From Phalacrocorax aristotelis (taxonomy: Eukaryota > Chordata > Aves > Suliformes > Phalacrocoracidae), in the NCBI RefSeq assembly GCF_949628215.1, contig NC_134278.1, positions 41,041,691 through 41,105,690 on the forward strand: a stretch of DNA of 64,000 bases. Reading direction: 5' to 3'. The notes under the pieces are model-generated. The model was not told the origin of the DNA. It saw nothing but the letters and a program-made list of their open reading frames with translations, and ran no database searches. Positions 1 through 11,440 of this stretch are shown here, in pieces. How positions within the stretch are numbered: position 1 is the stretch's first letter; every line of letters starts with the position of its first letter. Both the position numbers and the translations under genes were made by a program.

Positions 1-3000
1 CTCAGAGAGGTCCTTGAGAAAGGGAAGGAGGTACGAAGATGACTCCGTACTCACTTGAAATTAATTTCCTTAATCTCTGAGGTTCACGCTGTGTTCCAGT
101 AGTTTGAAGTTTTGGAGTTTGGCTTTATGCACTGAAAGGGTGCAGGCTGTTACTGGAAAACGTTAAAGCTTCTTCAGAAAAATCACTTTGTGAATTCCCG
201 TATCTACCTCTTCTCTACAGAAACTGCTTTTCAAAAATCCCTTTGGGGAGAAAAATCTCCGCATATCCTTCCACATACTGGGTGTTAGATCTGCTAGAAT
301 GAGTTTAGTATTGTATTTTTTCCTGTAATTGGATGTATTGTCAGACACCAGCTACATGACACATACTAAGCTTTCTAAGCATCAGTGAAAGACTTTTATC
401 AGTTTCCGTGGACTGTGACTCAGGCCCTACCTATACATGTTCTTTAATGTAGACAATTAGAAAAACATGCCAGCAAACATTGGTACACAACAACAGAGAG
501 TCATAAATAGAACTAAAGTGATTCATTACATGTAAATTATCGAACACTGGCACAGAGATAGCCTTAAATGAATATAAACAGTATGGGCACAATCCTGGTT
601 ATACACAATGTTATGCTGGTTTAAAACAGGAAGCCTGTTCTGACTGTTCATATCTTAGATGCAAAGCTTGATTATCACAGAGGGAACAGGTAGACTAAAA
701 AGACAAGGCATTTTGTCCTGAGACACAACCCACTTAATTATTTTCTATTCTTCTCTACACTGCAGTTTGTACCAGCTCCAAAGGTAGAGCTGTTGCTAGG
801 TAATCTTCTTTACCCACTCAATAGCTGAAGTTTCAGTTATGCAGGAAAGATTTTTTTTTTATATATCCAACTGCATAAAATTAAAATCTAAGGCATTGTT
901 TAATGACTGCTTCCAGTGCAACCCTGCTTTTAGCCACGGGCCTCTTTCCTGGGAGCAGCCCAACTACCAGCGCAAGCAACTCCCTTTTGTAGGCTGGAGG
1001 TCAACGGGATTTGAGTGGGAGCAGCTGCAAGCCCTCCCTAAGCACTTTCCTTATCTCAGCTGTGAGCATCGAGCGCTTTCCTTATCTCAGCTGTGAGCAT
1101 CGGGCTCACACACCCTTTCTTCTCCATGTCGATTCCTCCCTTGCACTGAGCAACTGCGCTCTCTCATGCAGTGAAACAAGCAAGGGAATCAATGCAGCTG
1201 AAAAGCAAACCAGCCTCCCCCTCTCTCTTTGCTGGGCTCAGCTGGGTTGAGCTCCTGCTCTGGTTCATTTTGTGGCTGCATAAGCTGTATGGATAAACCC
1301 AGAGGGAAATGCAGTGGATGGTCAAGAGTAAGTGGGCCGGGCTGGGGCGGGAGGGAGCTGCTCAGCTGCCGTAACACATGCCCGGCATTGCTGCCAAATA
1401 TCAAAACATTCTCTCAGTTTCTCTTAGATTTGTGATCTACCAGGGATCTGAAGGAAATTTGGGTCAGCTGAACGTGTGAAGCTGAACTAATAAAAGTACA
1501 CAACCGACATCATTAATCCAGATCTTGAAACAAACATTTCGCTCATACTTTAATACAAAAAATGTGTGGGAATTTTACTGCTGGATCTTTCCAATGCGGA
1601 AAAGACCAAGACAAAGTTAAACTCAGGACAGCTCTCAGATGACCATAGTCAGCAAACTGTGGTTACATCCACCGTTGTTCCTGATCTAGCTGTGTTCTTT
1701 TCCATCTGTTACTGACGCCCACTGTCACCATAAAGGAGGTTTTTTTTTACCTTTGGGTGGCAAAACCACACGTACAGAAATTGGCACTTGCTTTCTCTTT
1801 TTTTATGGGGTGTGGGCTAGAAAGGATGGCTCAATTACATTCATCATCTGTTTAATGTTAAATATTATTTTCTACATGAACCATGGCATCCAAAAGCATG
1901 ACAAATAAATGTGTGCCCAGTTTCAACAGTATTAATCACCTCAGAGATAAAGTGACTTCTGTCATTGAAGGAGATAGTAGCTGCAGTGAGTACCTGCCAG
2001 CCCTGCAGACCCTCCCTGGCAAATTGATGGCAATACAGGCAATCTAATACCTGACCTATTTATCCTTTCTTACTTCTAGAGAAGTGACCCGAAGCCACAC
2101 TTGCAGATGTCCCGGTGGGATCTCTGATCCTTTTCTGCCCTAGGGGCATGCCACTTCTGCTGTGACTCACACAAATGCTCTTCTTCTACAGTGAGAATTC
2201 ACTTTCTGGTGTAGGTTTCCAAAACACAAGTATTTCAGCCTACTAGCACACCGGCTGTGCCAACATGATGTATGCACGAAGTATATTTGTTGATTTATGT
2301 TGTTAGAGGTAGTTTAAAACAGAGCACTACCTAGAAAAATTATCTACTAACCAAGGACTGTTGGGAATGGAAAAGAAGGGCTCAGTTGTGGCATTCCCCA
2401 AGGGAAATAATAAGAAACGAAAAGGAATCAGAAGAAAAAATCCTAATAAATGGTGTAATATGACTCCCCTGCGTTTGCATCATCCAGCTGCCTTTTTACA
2501 GAAGTAACAAACAATGTTAAAGATACGCTATCTAGCAGGCAGCAGCGCCAAGTCATGCCACTGAAGGTACATTGTGTAACGGGAAATTGATTGCCTGTGT
2601 TCAACCCGGGAAACTTTTGTTTCCGAAGTATTATGCAAATGGATCTCAGCAAGATATTTAAATCAAAGGCTCGCTTACAGATTTGTGGAGAAACAAATGA
2701 CATTTTGTCCCAGTCTTTTGTTTTTTCTGTTAGCGAAACCCAACTATTTCTGCGACAAAGTATTCATCCCTATCTCAAAGGAAAGCTCTCAAATAATCAA
2801 GGACGAAGACTATGAGCATTGGAATTCACAGCCGTAAACACTGATGAATGCTGCAACCAAAAATTTCTACAGTGCTACGTAAATCCTAAGAGTCATCAAC
2901 AAGTTATGCAATTTTGCTGTTTTTTATTAGCACATAAGGGAAACGTGTTCCATGACTCCGACTTTACTGAACGTCCACATCAGTTGCTTCACTCACGGTT

Positions 3001-6000
3001 CGGTTAAAGTATAAGAAACAGACCCTGGCATTTGGTTGGACTGAAGTCTTTGCAATCATTGCTGATAGCTATTTCAATAAAAAGACTGTGCATACTTATT
3101 AAAAACTGCCTAGTTGACCATTATTCAAACTTGAATTTTAACAACTTTTAAGCTTGGCTTTTTACAGCTATTCAACTCATTACAGCCCAATGTTAATTTT
3201 TGTTTTAAAACAGACATTTTAACGCATTTCTGGAATTAGTCCTTTGGTTATGACTCGCATTTGTCCAGGGACTGTGCATCACTGACAGTAAAGGAAGAAT
3301 AGTCTTGTTAAAAAGGAATTTATTTGCCGTACTGAAGTATGTACGTGTGAATCTTGGTGAACAAATGGGAGGAATTGCTTTGGCATATCCTGTGCTCCTA
3401 ATATTCAAGCCCACCCTTCTTTACCAATGTTCCTTTCCAAGCTTTGTTGAAAGTAATAAATAGAACACATCCTATTAAGTTTCGTAACTTCCACATAAAC
3501 ATATACAGCTCTTCGTAAAGTCAGCAGGAGCCTCGCCTGTGTACATGCCAAAAGGAAGGCAGGGAGACCAGAATTCCAGTTAGCAGTAGCCTTACTCCAG
3601 TATTTACTTATTCTTTCTGTGATTAAAAGGAAAAACAACACGGTTTGCTTTGGGGAATTGCATAGATTTTGTAAATATTGCATCACCTCACCATGTCACA
3701 TGGTATTTGGTATTCTATAACCCCATCCTCAAGAGCCTATGCAAGCAGCAGCTGATTGATTTTCCAGTCTCTTAGCATTATGATAGTTATGATACTTTTT
3801 ATCACAGCACACATGGTTATAGTAGTATTATTTCGCAAGTAGCTTGTTCAGTTTTATTTGCATTTGTTGGCATATTATTAAAGTAGATCAGAATCAAATA
3901 ACAAGACCTAGCTCTCTTCTGTTACAGGTGTTTAATTTTTCTGCAATGTCTTCTGTTTAGTATAGTAAGTAGCAATCTGCTATCTCTCTAGTTTCCGACT
4001 TGCCTGCTCCCAAGGGTTGATTCAAAAACAAGACAATTGGTGGTGGGTATCCTGGATACCAGGACCCTTGCAGAAGACGGCAGCAAGGAATTCATAGTGT
4101 AAGAAAGCATAAGGTAATGTACCAAGACATTTTACAGGGTGAAGGACTTGGTGACATCAAAAGAGAATAGGTCAGGAAGGCAGAAGCAGCTAACCTCAGC
4201 CAGGACTTGCAGATGACCATTCTGAATTTGAGGCAGAATAGAAATGGAAAACAAGGGCAGCTGAAAGAGGGCATAACTGTGCTAAATAAGAAGGTTGATG
4301 CCTTGGTAGTACGATAACAACACTGATGTAGGAAGTCATGCAACTGAAGACAGAAGATAAGTAGGATCAATTAGTAACACTGAGAACTGATGAGGTCCAG
4401 AACAACGTTTTGCCTGGGGAAATGTGGTGGCTGTGGAAAACAGCGAATGGGGGGGAACAGGGTTCTAACTTTCCAGTTGCTCTCAGCAGACAAAAGAAAG
4501 CTGATGACATCGGAGCAGGAGAGATGAAGGACTTGTAGTTGCACATCTCTTTTTTTAAAGAGGGAAACAAAACCAAACTAGATCCCTATCATCAACTATA
4601 AATGGCATGTGGGAAGAGTTTTGGGAAATGGAAAACCCCAGTGCTGCTCAGTGCTGAGAAACTTCTCTCTCCTTCCAGCTGAGGACACGTCACTGGAAAG
4701 TCCCGGCCTGGAAAAAAAACTCCACCGAGTAAACAAATTGCATAGGCAGTGAAAACGGAAAGAGGAACAAAGTCAAATGACACCTTGACTTTAACGGAGT
4801 TTATTTGCTGGTTAGCATTTCCTTGAATGGCAACAGTTCAAGTTCAGACAAGAAAAATTTCATTAGAGTGAACATGGCTGGTAAACATAACTGCTGGTAT
4901 TAGGCCATAGAAAGAAAGCGCATTTATTAAAAAGCTAAGATTTCAGCTTGGGATTTTTTGGATTGTCTTCTACTGAACATAGTCAAATGATCTCAGTGAC
5001 AAGCCAGATCTCTGGAATTACTACATCGCTGTAAACTTAGAAAGTTTGTGGAATTTTTTTCCCCCCTTCATTTGCATGTATTTCCAGACAAGGAAGCTGT
5101 ACTTAACGAAGTGCTTCCTAACAACTCACTGGGCATGGCTCTTTGTCTTACAAGCAAGTTGAATGCTGGGAGTTTTTCCAGCACTGTCCATAAAGAGAAC
5201 AAAGGAAAAGCATGGTTGATCACACTGAGACAAGAAATACAGCGTTGGGCAAAATTCTAGGATTCTTCCCTACGCAGCATTAATGAAAATAAAAATATTG
5301 ACATAAATTATCCTTCTCTGAAATAGATCGCCTTTCAACAAAGGTATTTCACAGTAATTAATCACAGCAACAAGAACTCAAATTCTGGAACCAATTACAG
5401 CGACAGCGCTTTCTAGATGTAATCTAGGAAAACAGTCAAGATGGTTTTAACTCTGCTTTTCTGCTCTCCCAGTTAATGAATGTTACTGCATCCTGAGCGA
5501 CGTTTCGTGGCAGTCCAACCCTGCTAGCAAACAACAGATGCCAGTTTTGCAAGTGTTGTGTACGCTGCCCCATCTCTAACCCTATCAATGTTATAATTAA
5601 AATGTAATATTTCATCTTCTTTAAACTCAGGATCTCTTTTAAGTCTCACCAGGATTCAGCACTACTGCAAGAGCCAGCTCAAGCACATTATCCTTGACAG
5701 CCAATAACTATTACTATTTCTTAAACTGCTGGCCTATTCACGTCCTCTCAGATTTGGGAGCAGGATCACTTAGCAGTCCTTAGGGGGAGATTATGTTTCC
5801 TTTATTTTGGTTTGTTTTTTGCATTGCTTCTAATGTGTATGAATAGTAGGAGGGAACCAGAACTGGAGGAAGGTTTGAAATTTTAATTTTAATTTTTGCT
5901 GTTAGGCAATAAGGTTATTGGCGTAACAGGGGGCAAGAGGACCTTGACTTCTAAGGTGGAAGCTCAGGGCCCAAAGTCCATTGATCACGTCTCTACTGCT

Positions 6001-9000
6001 GGAGCTTTGAACAGCAGATAATAATGATGACAAAAACCTTCCCCAGGCAAATGTGAAACCCAGCCCAGTTTCAGTTCCTGCATCTGATGCAATAACTGCA
6101 TTAAGCTTTCTAAAGGAGAACTGTAATGAATCTCTCTCACTTCCATGTGTGCTCTTACATGCGTGGCAGGAGGACCCAGGATGCGTTTTCTGGATGGGGC
6201 CAGGGTGCGGACAGAAGTGGAGACAATATTCACAAAAAATGTACTCACTGGACAGTTTATGACTTTTATAGCAATGTCCTTTCTTCAAAGCAATTTCCTA
6301 GCAATAAAAGCAGGTTGTGACAGCAACATAAACATCATCTGCTGATCTTTCCAAGGTTTTTTTCAGGTGTACACACCAGTGTTGATCAGGACAAGGTAGT
6401 GTGGCACCTGACAGCAAGGACCTATCTTATATTGGATGACCCCTATTGCAAGAGACCTCTGTCCTAAAGACTTTTCAGTTTCAGCTAACACAGTTAGCTA
6501 CAAGAGCTGATCTACTAACTCCTCTGCAAAGCTCCCGCTAATTTTGAAGCTTTAAAAGTAAACCTCTTGTCTGCTGGTAGTAGAACCATGCTATTTGAAA
6601 CCATTTCAAAATGGTTGCATCTTTAATGCTAAGAGGTACGCTCTTGGATTCAACTCACAGGCTGTTCCTCATGCCGGTAACTCAGTCAAGACCTTACTCA
6701 TGGGAGTAAGTACCACCATAAATCTGGACATTCCAGCCTAAAGACTTATGTCTTTTAGTATCTGGCTGGCAGCAAAACACACAGAAAGTTGATGTATTTA
6801 CTTATTGAATACCAATTAAGTAGCACTGAAAAAAAGATTAAGCGTCACTGATGTTCATTCCTGCTTTGGGTGACTGTTGTTTTTTTTCAGCTGCAATAAG
6901 ATTTTATCTGTTAAAGCTCCTTTAAATAGCATGGATATGGAATCAGTTCAGAGTCAGGGAATATAAAGCCTGACAGAGGGAAGGAAGAAAAAGCCCTGAA
7001 TGAAGCAGAACCAGCCACACCTTCATCAGAAAAAAGATTTCCATAGTCAGATCTGACACTTGTCCTGAAGGAAAAAACAAAAAAAGCAAACTAACCTAAT
7101 TCCTAACACAGTAATCTAATTCCTAACAGAGTCACCGGGGTTATCAGGGCAGGAAAGTCATTCCTGGCGCGCAGCTAATTCTGTATCTGGCTTTGCTTAG
7201 TGCTCTACACGTCATTTTATTTTGTTCGTTTTCTTCTTTGACCTTGCCTGTCTTGTTGCAGTGAAAGTTCACTTGGCAGCTGATGAGGAAAGGAAAACAA
7301 GACCAATTGTAAAACTGAGTGACTAAGCAAGAAAATACATGCAAACCCATTTGAAGGTCTTGGAAAATCCAAACATGGTTTCATTCTGCTCACTGACCAG
7401 TTAAGAAAAAGAAGGCTAAAAGAACCTGAACGCTTTCACACTCAACATCCAAAAGTTGGAAAGGCCTAGAATTAACACAGAATACGCACAAGAAAGCCTG
7501 GACTGGGATCAAAAAGGCGGTACAAAAGTCTCTGGCTGCAGCAGAACCAGGTTCACCCATGGCTACTGAGCTGCACGTAGCTCACAGGCGGTTCACATGG
7601 GACTTCAAGGGTGCTGACACAGGCACTGGCAAGCGTCACCATTCCTGCAGCAATGGAGGCTGGTACGGACTGGGGGGACTGGAAACCACAGCAGCTATGC
7701 GATAACATATATCGATATCGACTGCGGTGGCCCAGAACAGGCTCGCATCATTTCCGCAACGCTTGCCCCAGGGGTGGCAACCGCACAAGGCAGACACCTG
7801 TGAAGAGGAGCTGCTTCACCAAGCTGAGTGAAGTCTGCCCTTCAAAAAAGATGAAGCTTTCAGACAGATATTAAAAAACAAACCCAACCAGTGTAATTAC
7901 CGCTTCCTTAATGCTTGTAATTCAGAAGTCATCCCTTTTTCATCACATGAATGACCTCACTCTCAGAAATTACTGCCTGAGGACCGAGACCGAAACCAGC
8001 TCTGCAATCACATTAATGGGTCTCCTCTGTGCAGATGCAGGAGCAGAGCTTAAATTACCTTTCAAATTATTTTACCAATAAGAAAAGCACTAATTAAGAA
8101 GTGAAACACTTCAACAACAACTAATCACTAACAATTAAAAACATAAAAGTAATCATTTTATTCTACAGACTTGACAATTTTAGCACGGAATTAGCTTTGA
8201 ACATAGGTGACTGCAAATGAAATACTATCAAAAACCAACAGAGTACTGAAACACATACGCTTTAAAGGCTTCACCTTAGCCTGTATGAATAAAGCATAGC
8301 TGTACATATGTGGCTATACAAATGAGCTTGCAGGTCTTTCCTATACATTTCAACAATACTCACAAGTTAAGCAAGATCAAACTTTGGTTTTCACTCGACA
8401 TATACAAAACATACGTAGCAAAACTACTGCATCTCCAGTACAGCTGTTGCTGTGGCGTTATGAAATCTTTAGTGTCTTCCAAGCCCACGGGCACGGGCAG
8501 TTACGTTCTCCTTTTTCTCTCCACTAACCTCTGTTGGGCCTCTGGTCCCTTTCTGGAGCCACAGGTGCTCCCCAGAAGACAATACCACCAGAGCTGTGAC
8601 GGCAAAGAGCGCAACCTTAGCACAGCCCATTTCCAGCCCTCTCCCACTGCTTAGGGCTGGAAGGCCACACGTGAAGTACACCCCTGTGCTGAGGGAAAGA
8701 CGTGGCCATGTTGAGAAGCCCAAAAGAGGCCAGAGATGGGTATTATGCAAAACCAGGGTGGCATAAAACCAAATTATTGTTACAATTCAGTACTGTGTAT
8801 ACATGCAGAAGCACAGTATATTACAGCATCCACCCCCCACTCAGTGTTTTAATGAGATTACGGTGGGGTAGCAGCTGCACCCATCATAAACCTATCTGCT
8901 CTTCAACCGAAAGTTACAGGGCTTGCGTAGTATTTCTGGCTACCTCTGCTCCACGGTTTTTAAGGAGCAGGGGGTCACCGAAAGCACCATTACACATACA

Positions 9001-9428
9001 TAAGATCACAGTGATCATTTCTCTGCTGAAATCTTGTTACAAGGACATTTGTGACCTAAATGGATTGCTAAGAGCATCACCTAAGAGGCTAGTTGCATAG
9101 GAACCATAGCAAGCAGAGAATTCAGCTACTCTCAGGCCTCAAGAGGAAATACTTACTGATACAGCAAAATCACTTCTGCATACAGTGATGCATATACAAA
9201 AGCTTCAAGTTATACAAATAAATTCTCCCAAAGTACCCATTTTATGTCAGTCATACATCCATGTAATGTCATCACATATTCATGTTCCTCATCAAGTTAA
9301 ATAGGTATTTTCCCAATTGAAAAGAAAATATAAAATCACAGGACCATTTCACAGTGATGCCATTTAAACTTCTACACTGTGAAAACTGTAGAGACTAATA
9401 GAGGCAAAGCACATTTTATCTGAAGTCT
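1..9428. other. Gene-free left flank
   Basis: I see no supported gene in this stretch. Open frames reach at most about 130 codons, match no family I recognise and lack splice structure. The part nearest BORCS6 (about 8.1-9.4 kb) could belong to a longer BORCS6 3' UTR, because a reverse-strand AATAAA also lies at 8157-8162. The one structured element is the 31-bp tandem duplication at 1041-1102. No CR1 copy was recognised here. Confidence 0.6.
1041..1102. repeat. 31-bp tandem duplication with GATA and E-box sites
   Basis: Two adjacent 31-bp copies, 1041-1071 and 1072-1102, differ at one base (A or G at unit position 4). Each holds CTTATCT (a GATA site on the reverse strand) directly followed by the E-box CAGCTG. 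The near identity points to a recent duplication or to constraint. An enhancer role is inference only. Confidence 0.8.
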
Positions 9429-10153
9429 TTTATTTAGAACTTTGCATAAAGATTTGTTCTTATCTGAATCTCAATTATATTCCATGGATTTTATACTCTT
9501 CTCAGACAGCAAGTGTCTTTGCTATATATATATTAAATTTCCTCTTACAATATATATTAAATCTTCTATTACAACTGTGTCCTGTAAGAGATAGCAGTGC
9601 TCTGCGTGTTTATTTGCTGTAATGACAGAAGTGAGAATTTCTTGTCAGGCACTAAGTCAACTACAAATAAGCAGGTATGCCTGTAAGCATCAAGCAAGTA
9701 TTCACGACCACTTGAAATCTGGTTTAAGGAAAAAAAACCACTAACAGCTACTTTTAATTAAAGATTGGTTAGTTTCTCCTAGCCCTCGATAAATAGAAAG
9801 CGTAAGGCATGTGGAATCCGAATTCTTTAACGGAGCTGAAGCTAAAAAGCACCGTCTGCCACATCTACCCCGCGACTTCAACCGGGACCTTTTCCTTCAT
9901 CGGTTGCAAGAATCTCACGTCCTCCAGATTAACGCCAGGGAACCGGCCACCGACGCCGCCTGGGCACGCCCAGGGGCACGGGGAGAGGGGCAGGGGGCAC
10001 CGGTGCCGGAGAGCTGCAGCCGCCGGGGGCGAGGGGCTGCCGGGCCGGGGCGGGAGAGCCCCAGCAGCCGCCCCTGCAGCAGCAGCAGCCCGGGGGCGGC
10101 GGCGGCGCCCCGGCGGCTCCTCGCCGCGCACGCCGGGGGCAGCGGGGCCGGCG
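9429..10153 (-). other. BORCS6: Probable BORCS6 3' UTR
   Basis: This lies directly downstream of the BORCS6 stop on the reverse strand. Reverse-strand AATAAA hexamers occur at 9609-9614 and 9429-9434, so the message probably ends near one of them. Long open frames on both strands within about 9.8-10.2 kb result from the GC-rich composition, which makes stops rare. The true end is not known from sequence alone. Confidence 0.45.
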
Positions 10154-10822
10154 TTACTTGCAGAGCCCCTCCAGCCGCTCCAGGGTGCCCTTCATGTCGC
10201 GGATGCGCTTGGCCAGGGCGGGCACGGGCTGCATGGCGCGGTCCAGCTCCTCGCAGCGCGCCACCAGCGCGTACATAGCGCGGATGCTGAGGTCGGCCGC
10301 CTCGCCCAGGCTCTCCACGCCGTCGCGGTAGGTCTGGATGCAGCCGACGCTGAGGGCCGTCAGGGCCTGCAGGCCGCAGTGCACGTTGCGCAGCAGCTCG
10401 TCCACCTGCGCCGCCACCTGCCCGGCCAGGGCCACCACGTCCTGCAGCGCGCCGGGGTCGATGGCGGGGATGGAGCCGCCGCCACCCCCCGCCGTCCCCG
10501 CCGCCGGTGGCTCGCCCCGCGGGGCGCCGCTCAGCCGGATCCGCCGCTCCAGGTTGTTGGCCACGAACTGGGTGAGGCGCCCCTCGCGCAGCACCGTCCC
10601 CTCCAGCTCCAGGGCGCTCGCCAGCGTCGCCCGCCGCCCCTCCGGCAGCTGCTGCCGCCCCGCCGCCGCCGCCCCGCTGCCTCCGGCGCCGCCGCCGGCG
10701 GCCAGGCTCAACGCCTCCAGGCTCCGCTCGTCCCGCCTCCGCCCCGCCGTCTCACGGCCGGGTCCCCCTTCCTCCACCGGGACCCCGGGGGCAGCCGTGG
10801 GCCGCAGCGCCGGCACCTCCAT
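10154..10822 (-). CDS. BORCS6: BLOC-1-related complex subunit 6 (lyspersin)
   Basis: This is a complete, intronless frame of 222 residues. BORCS6 belongs to BORC, an eight-subunit complex on the cytosolic face of lysosomes that recruits ARL8 and kinesin to move lysosomes outward. The N-terminal 60 residues are low-complexity (Gly, Ala, Pro). A conserved block at about 63-100 (GRRATLASALELEGTV, then QFVANNL and IRLSGAP) and the family's C-terminal domain at about 120-222 (LTALSVGCIQTYRD, RCEELDRAMQ, ending LEGLCK) identify it. The C-terminal part is predicted to be helical or coiled coil. From memory the human protein is about 357 residues, so this one has a much shorter N-terminus. I chose the ATG at 10822 (CCATGG context); the frame stays open upstream but only from a GTG. 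It is divergent from PNRC1. Human BORCS6 is also a single coding exon but is on 17p13. Confidence 0.93.
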   Translation of the reverse strand: MEVPALRPTAAPGVPVEEGGPGRETAGRRRDERSLEALSLAAGGGAGGSGAAAAGRQQLPEGRRATLASALELEGTVLREGRLTQFVANNLERRIRLSGAPRGEPPAAGTAGGGGGSIPAIDPGALQDVVALAGQVAAQVDELLRNVHCGLQALTALSVGCIQTYRDGVESLGEAADLSIRAMYALVARCEELDRAMQPVPALAKRIRDMKGTLERLEGLCK

Positions 10823-10860
10823 GGCGGGGGACGCGTGCCTGCCCGCCGGCGCGCCTCCGC

Positions 10861-10874
10861 CCACCAGGGGGCGC
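10861..10874 (+). promoter_or_regulatory. CTCF consensus site
   Basis: CCACCAGGGGGCGC is a full match to the core of the vertebrate CTCF motif. It lies 39 bp upstream of the BORCS6 start codon, in its presumed 5' UTR, and next to the first CCAAT box. CTCF at a divergent promoter would fit insulation or loop anchoring; occupancy is inference. Confidence 0.65.
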
Positions 10875-10900
10875 GCCGCCGCCTGTTTACGTCCCTTTAG

Positions 10901-11211
10901 ATTGGCTGCGATGCGCGTGGGGGCGTGGCCGAGGCTGTCTGTGAGCCTCCCGATTGGCCGGCAGCATTCGCGAGGAGAACCGCCCCTCCCCTCCCTTCGC
11001 TTCGCACTGCGGGCCCGTGACTCGGAGACTGGGGCGTGCCCGCTGTTTGTGTCTCCCCGGATTGGGCCGTCTGCGGAAGCGGGCGCGGCCTAAAAATGTT
11101 TGTGTCGGTTCTGATTGGCCGAGGCGGGGACGCCGATGCAGCCTTTTCGCCGTGATTGGCGGCGCTCGTGGGAGAGGCGTGCCGCTGGCGCCAGACTAGC
11201 ACGGCGATTGG
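10901..11211 (+). promoter_or_regulatory. Array of six ATTGG (reverse CCAAT, NF-Y) boxes
   Basis: ATTGG occurs at 10901, 10953, 11061, 11114, 11155 and 11207, all on the same strand. Intervals are 52, 108, 53, 41 and 52 bp, close to whole numbers of helical turns. Most boxes are in the stronger form ATTGGC and are followed by GC boxes such as GGGGCGTGGC or GGGGCGTGCC. NF-Y binds CCAAT in many TATA-less housekeeping promoters. Six in 311 bp is unusually many. Confidence 0.75.
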
Positions 11212-11440
11212 CGCGGGGGCGGAAGGGGGCGTGCCCTGCTCGGGTAACAACACCGGGGCGCTGGTGGCTGCTCCTCTCACTCCCCCGCCATGTTCTCCTA
11301 GCAGCGGATCCGATAGCACCACCATCTCAGCCCACAAAGCCCGGGCAGACACCCGCTCCCCGTCCCAGCGACTCGACCCGCTCACCCCGCCTGGGCTCAA
11401 CCCCTCTCCCCGCTACAGCTCTGGGTACCCGCGTCCCACC

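Noticed and set aside
4020-4560. Possible decayed coding sequence (Lys/Glu/Gln-rich in one forward frame)
   Set aside because: Several stops interrupt the frame, and I could match it to no gene or LINE ORF1, so no call is justified.
5918-5940. AACAGGGGGCAAG as a CTCF site
   Set aside because: The 5' half of the motif does not match the consensus; the G-run alone is not enough.
9809-10900. Forward open frame of 363 codons over BORCS6
   Set aside because: It is the antisense shadow of BORCS6 in a CpG island, where stops are rare. The product is Pro/Arg/Ala-rich and has no family resemblance.
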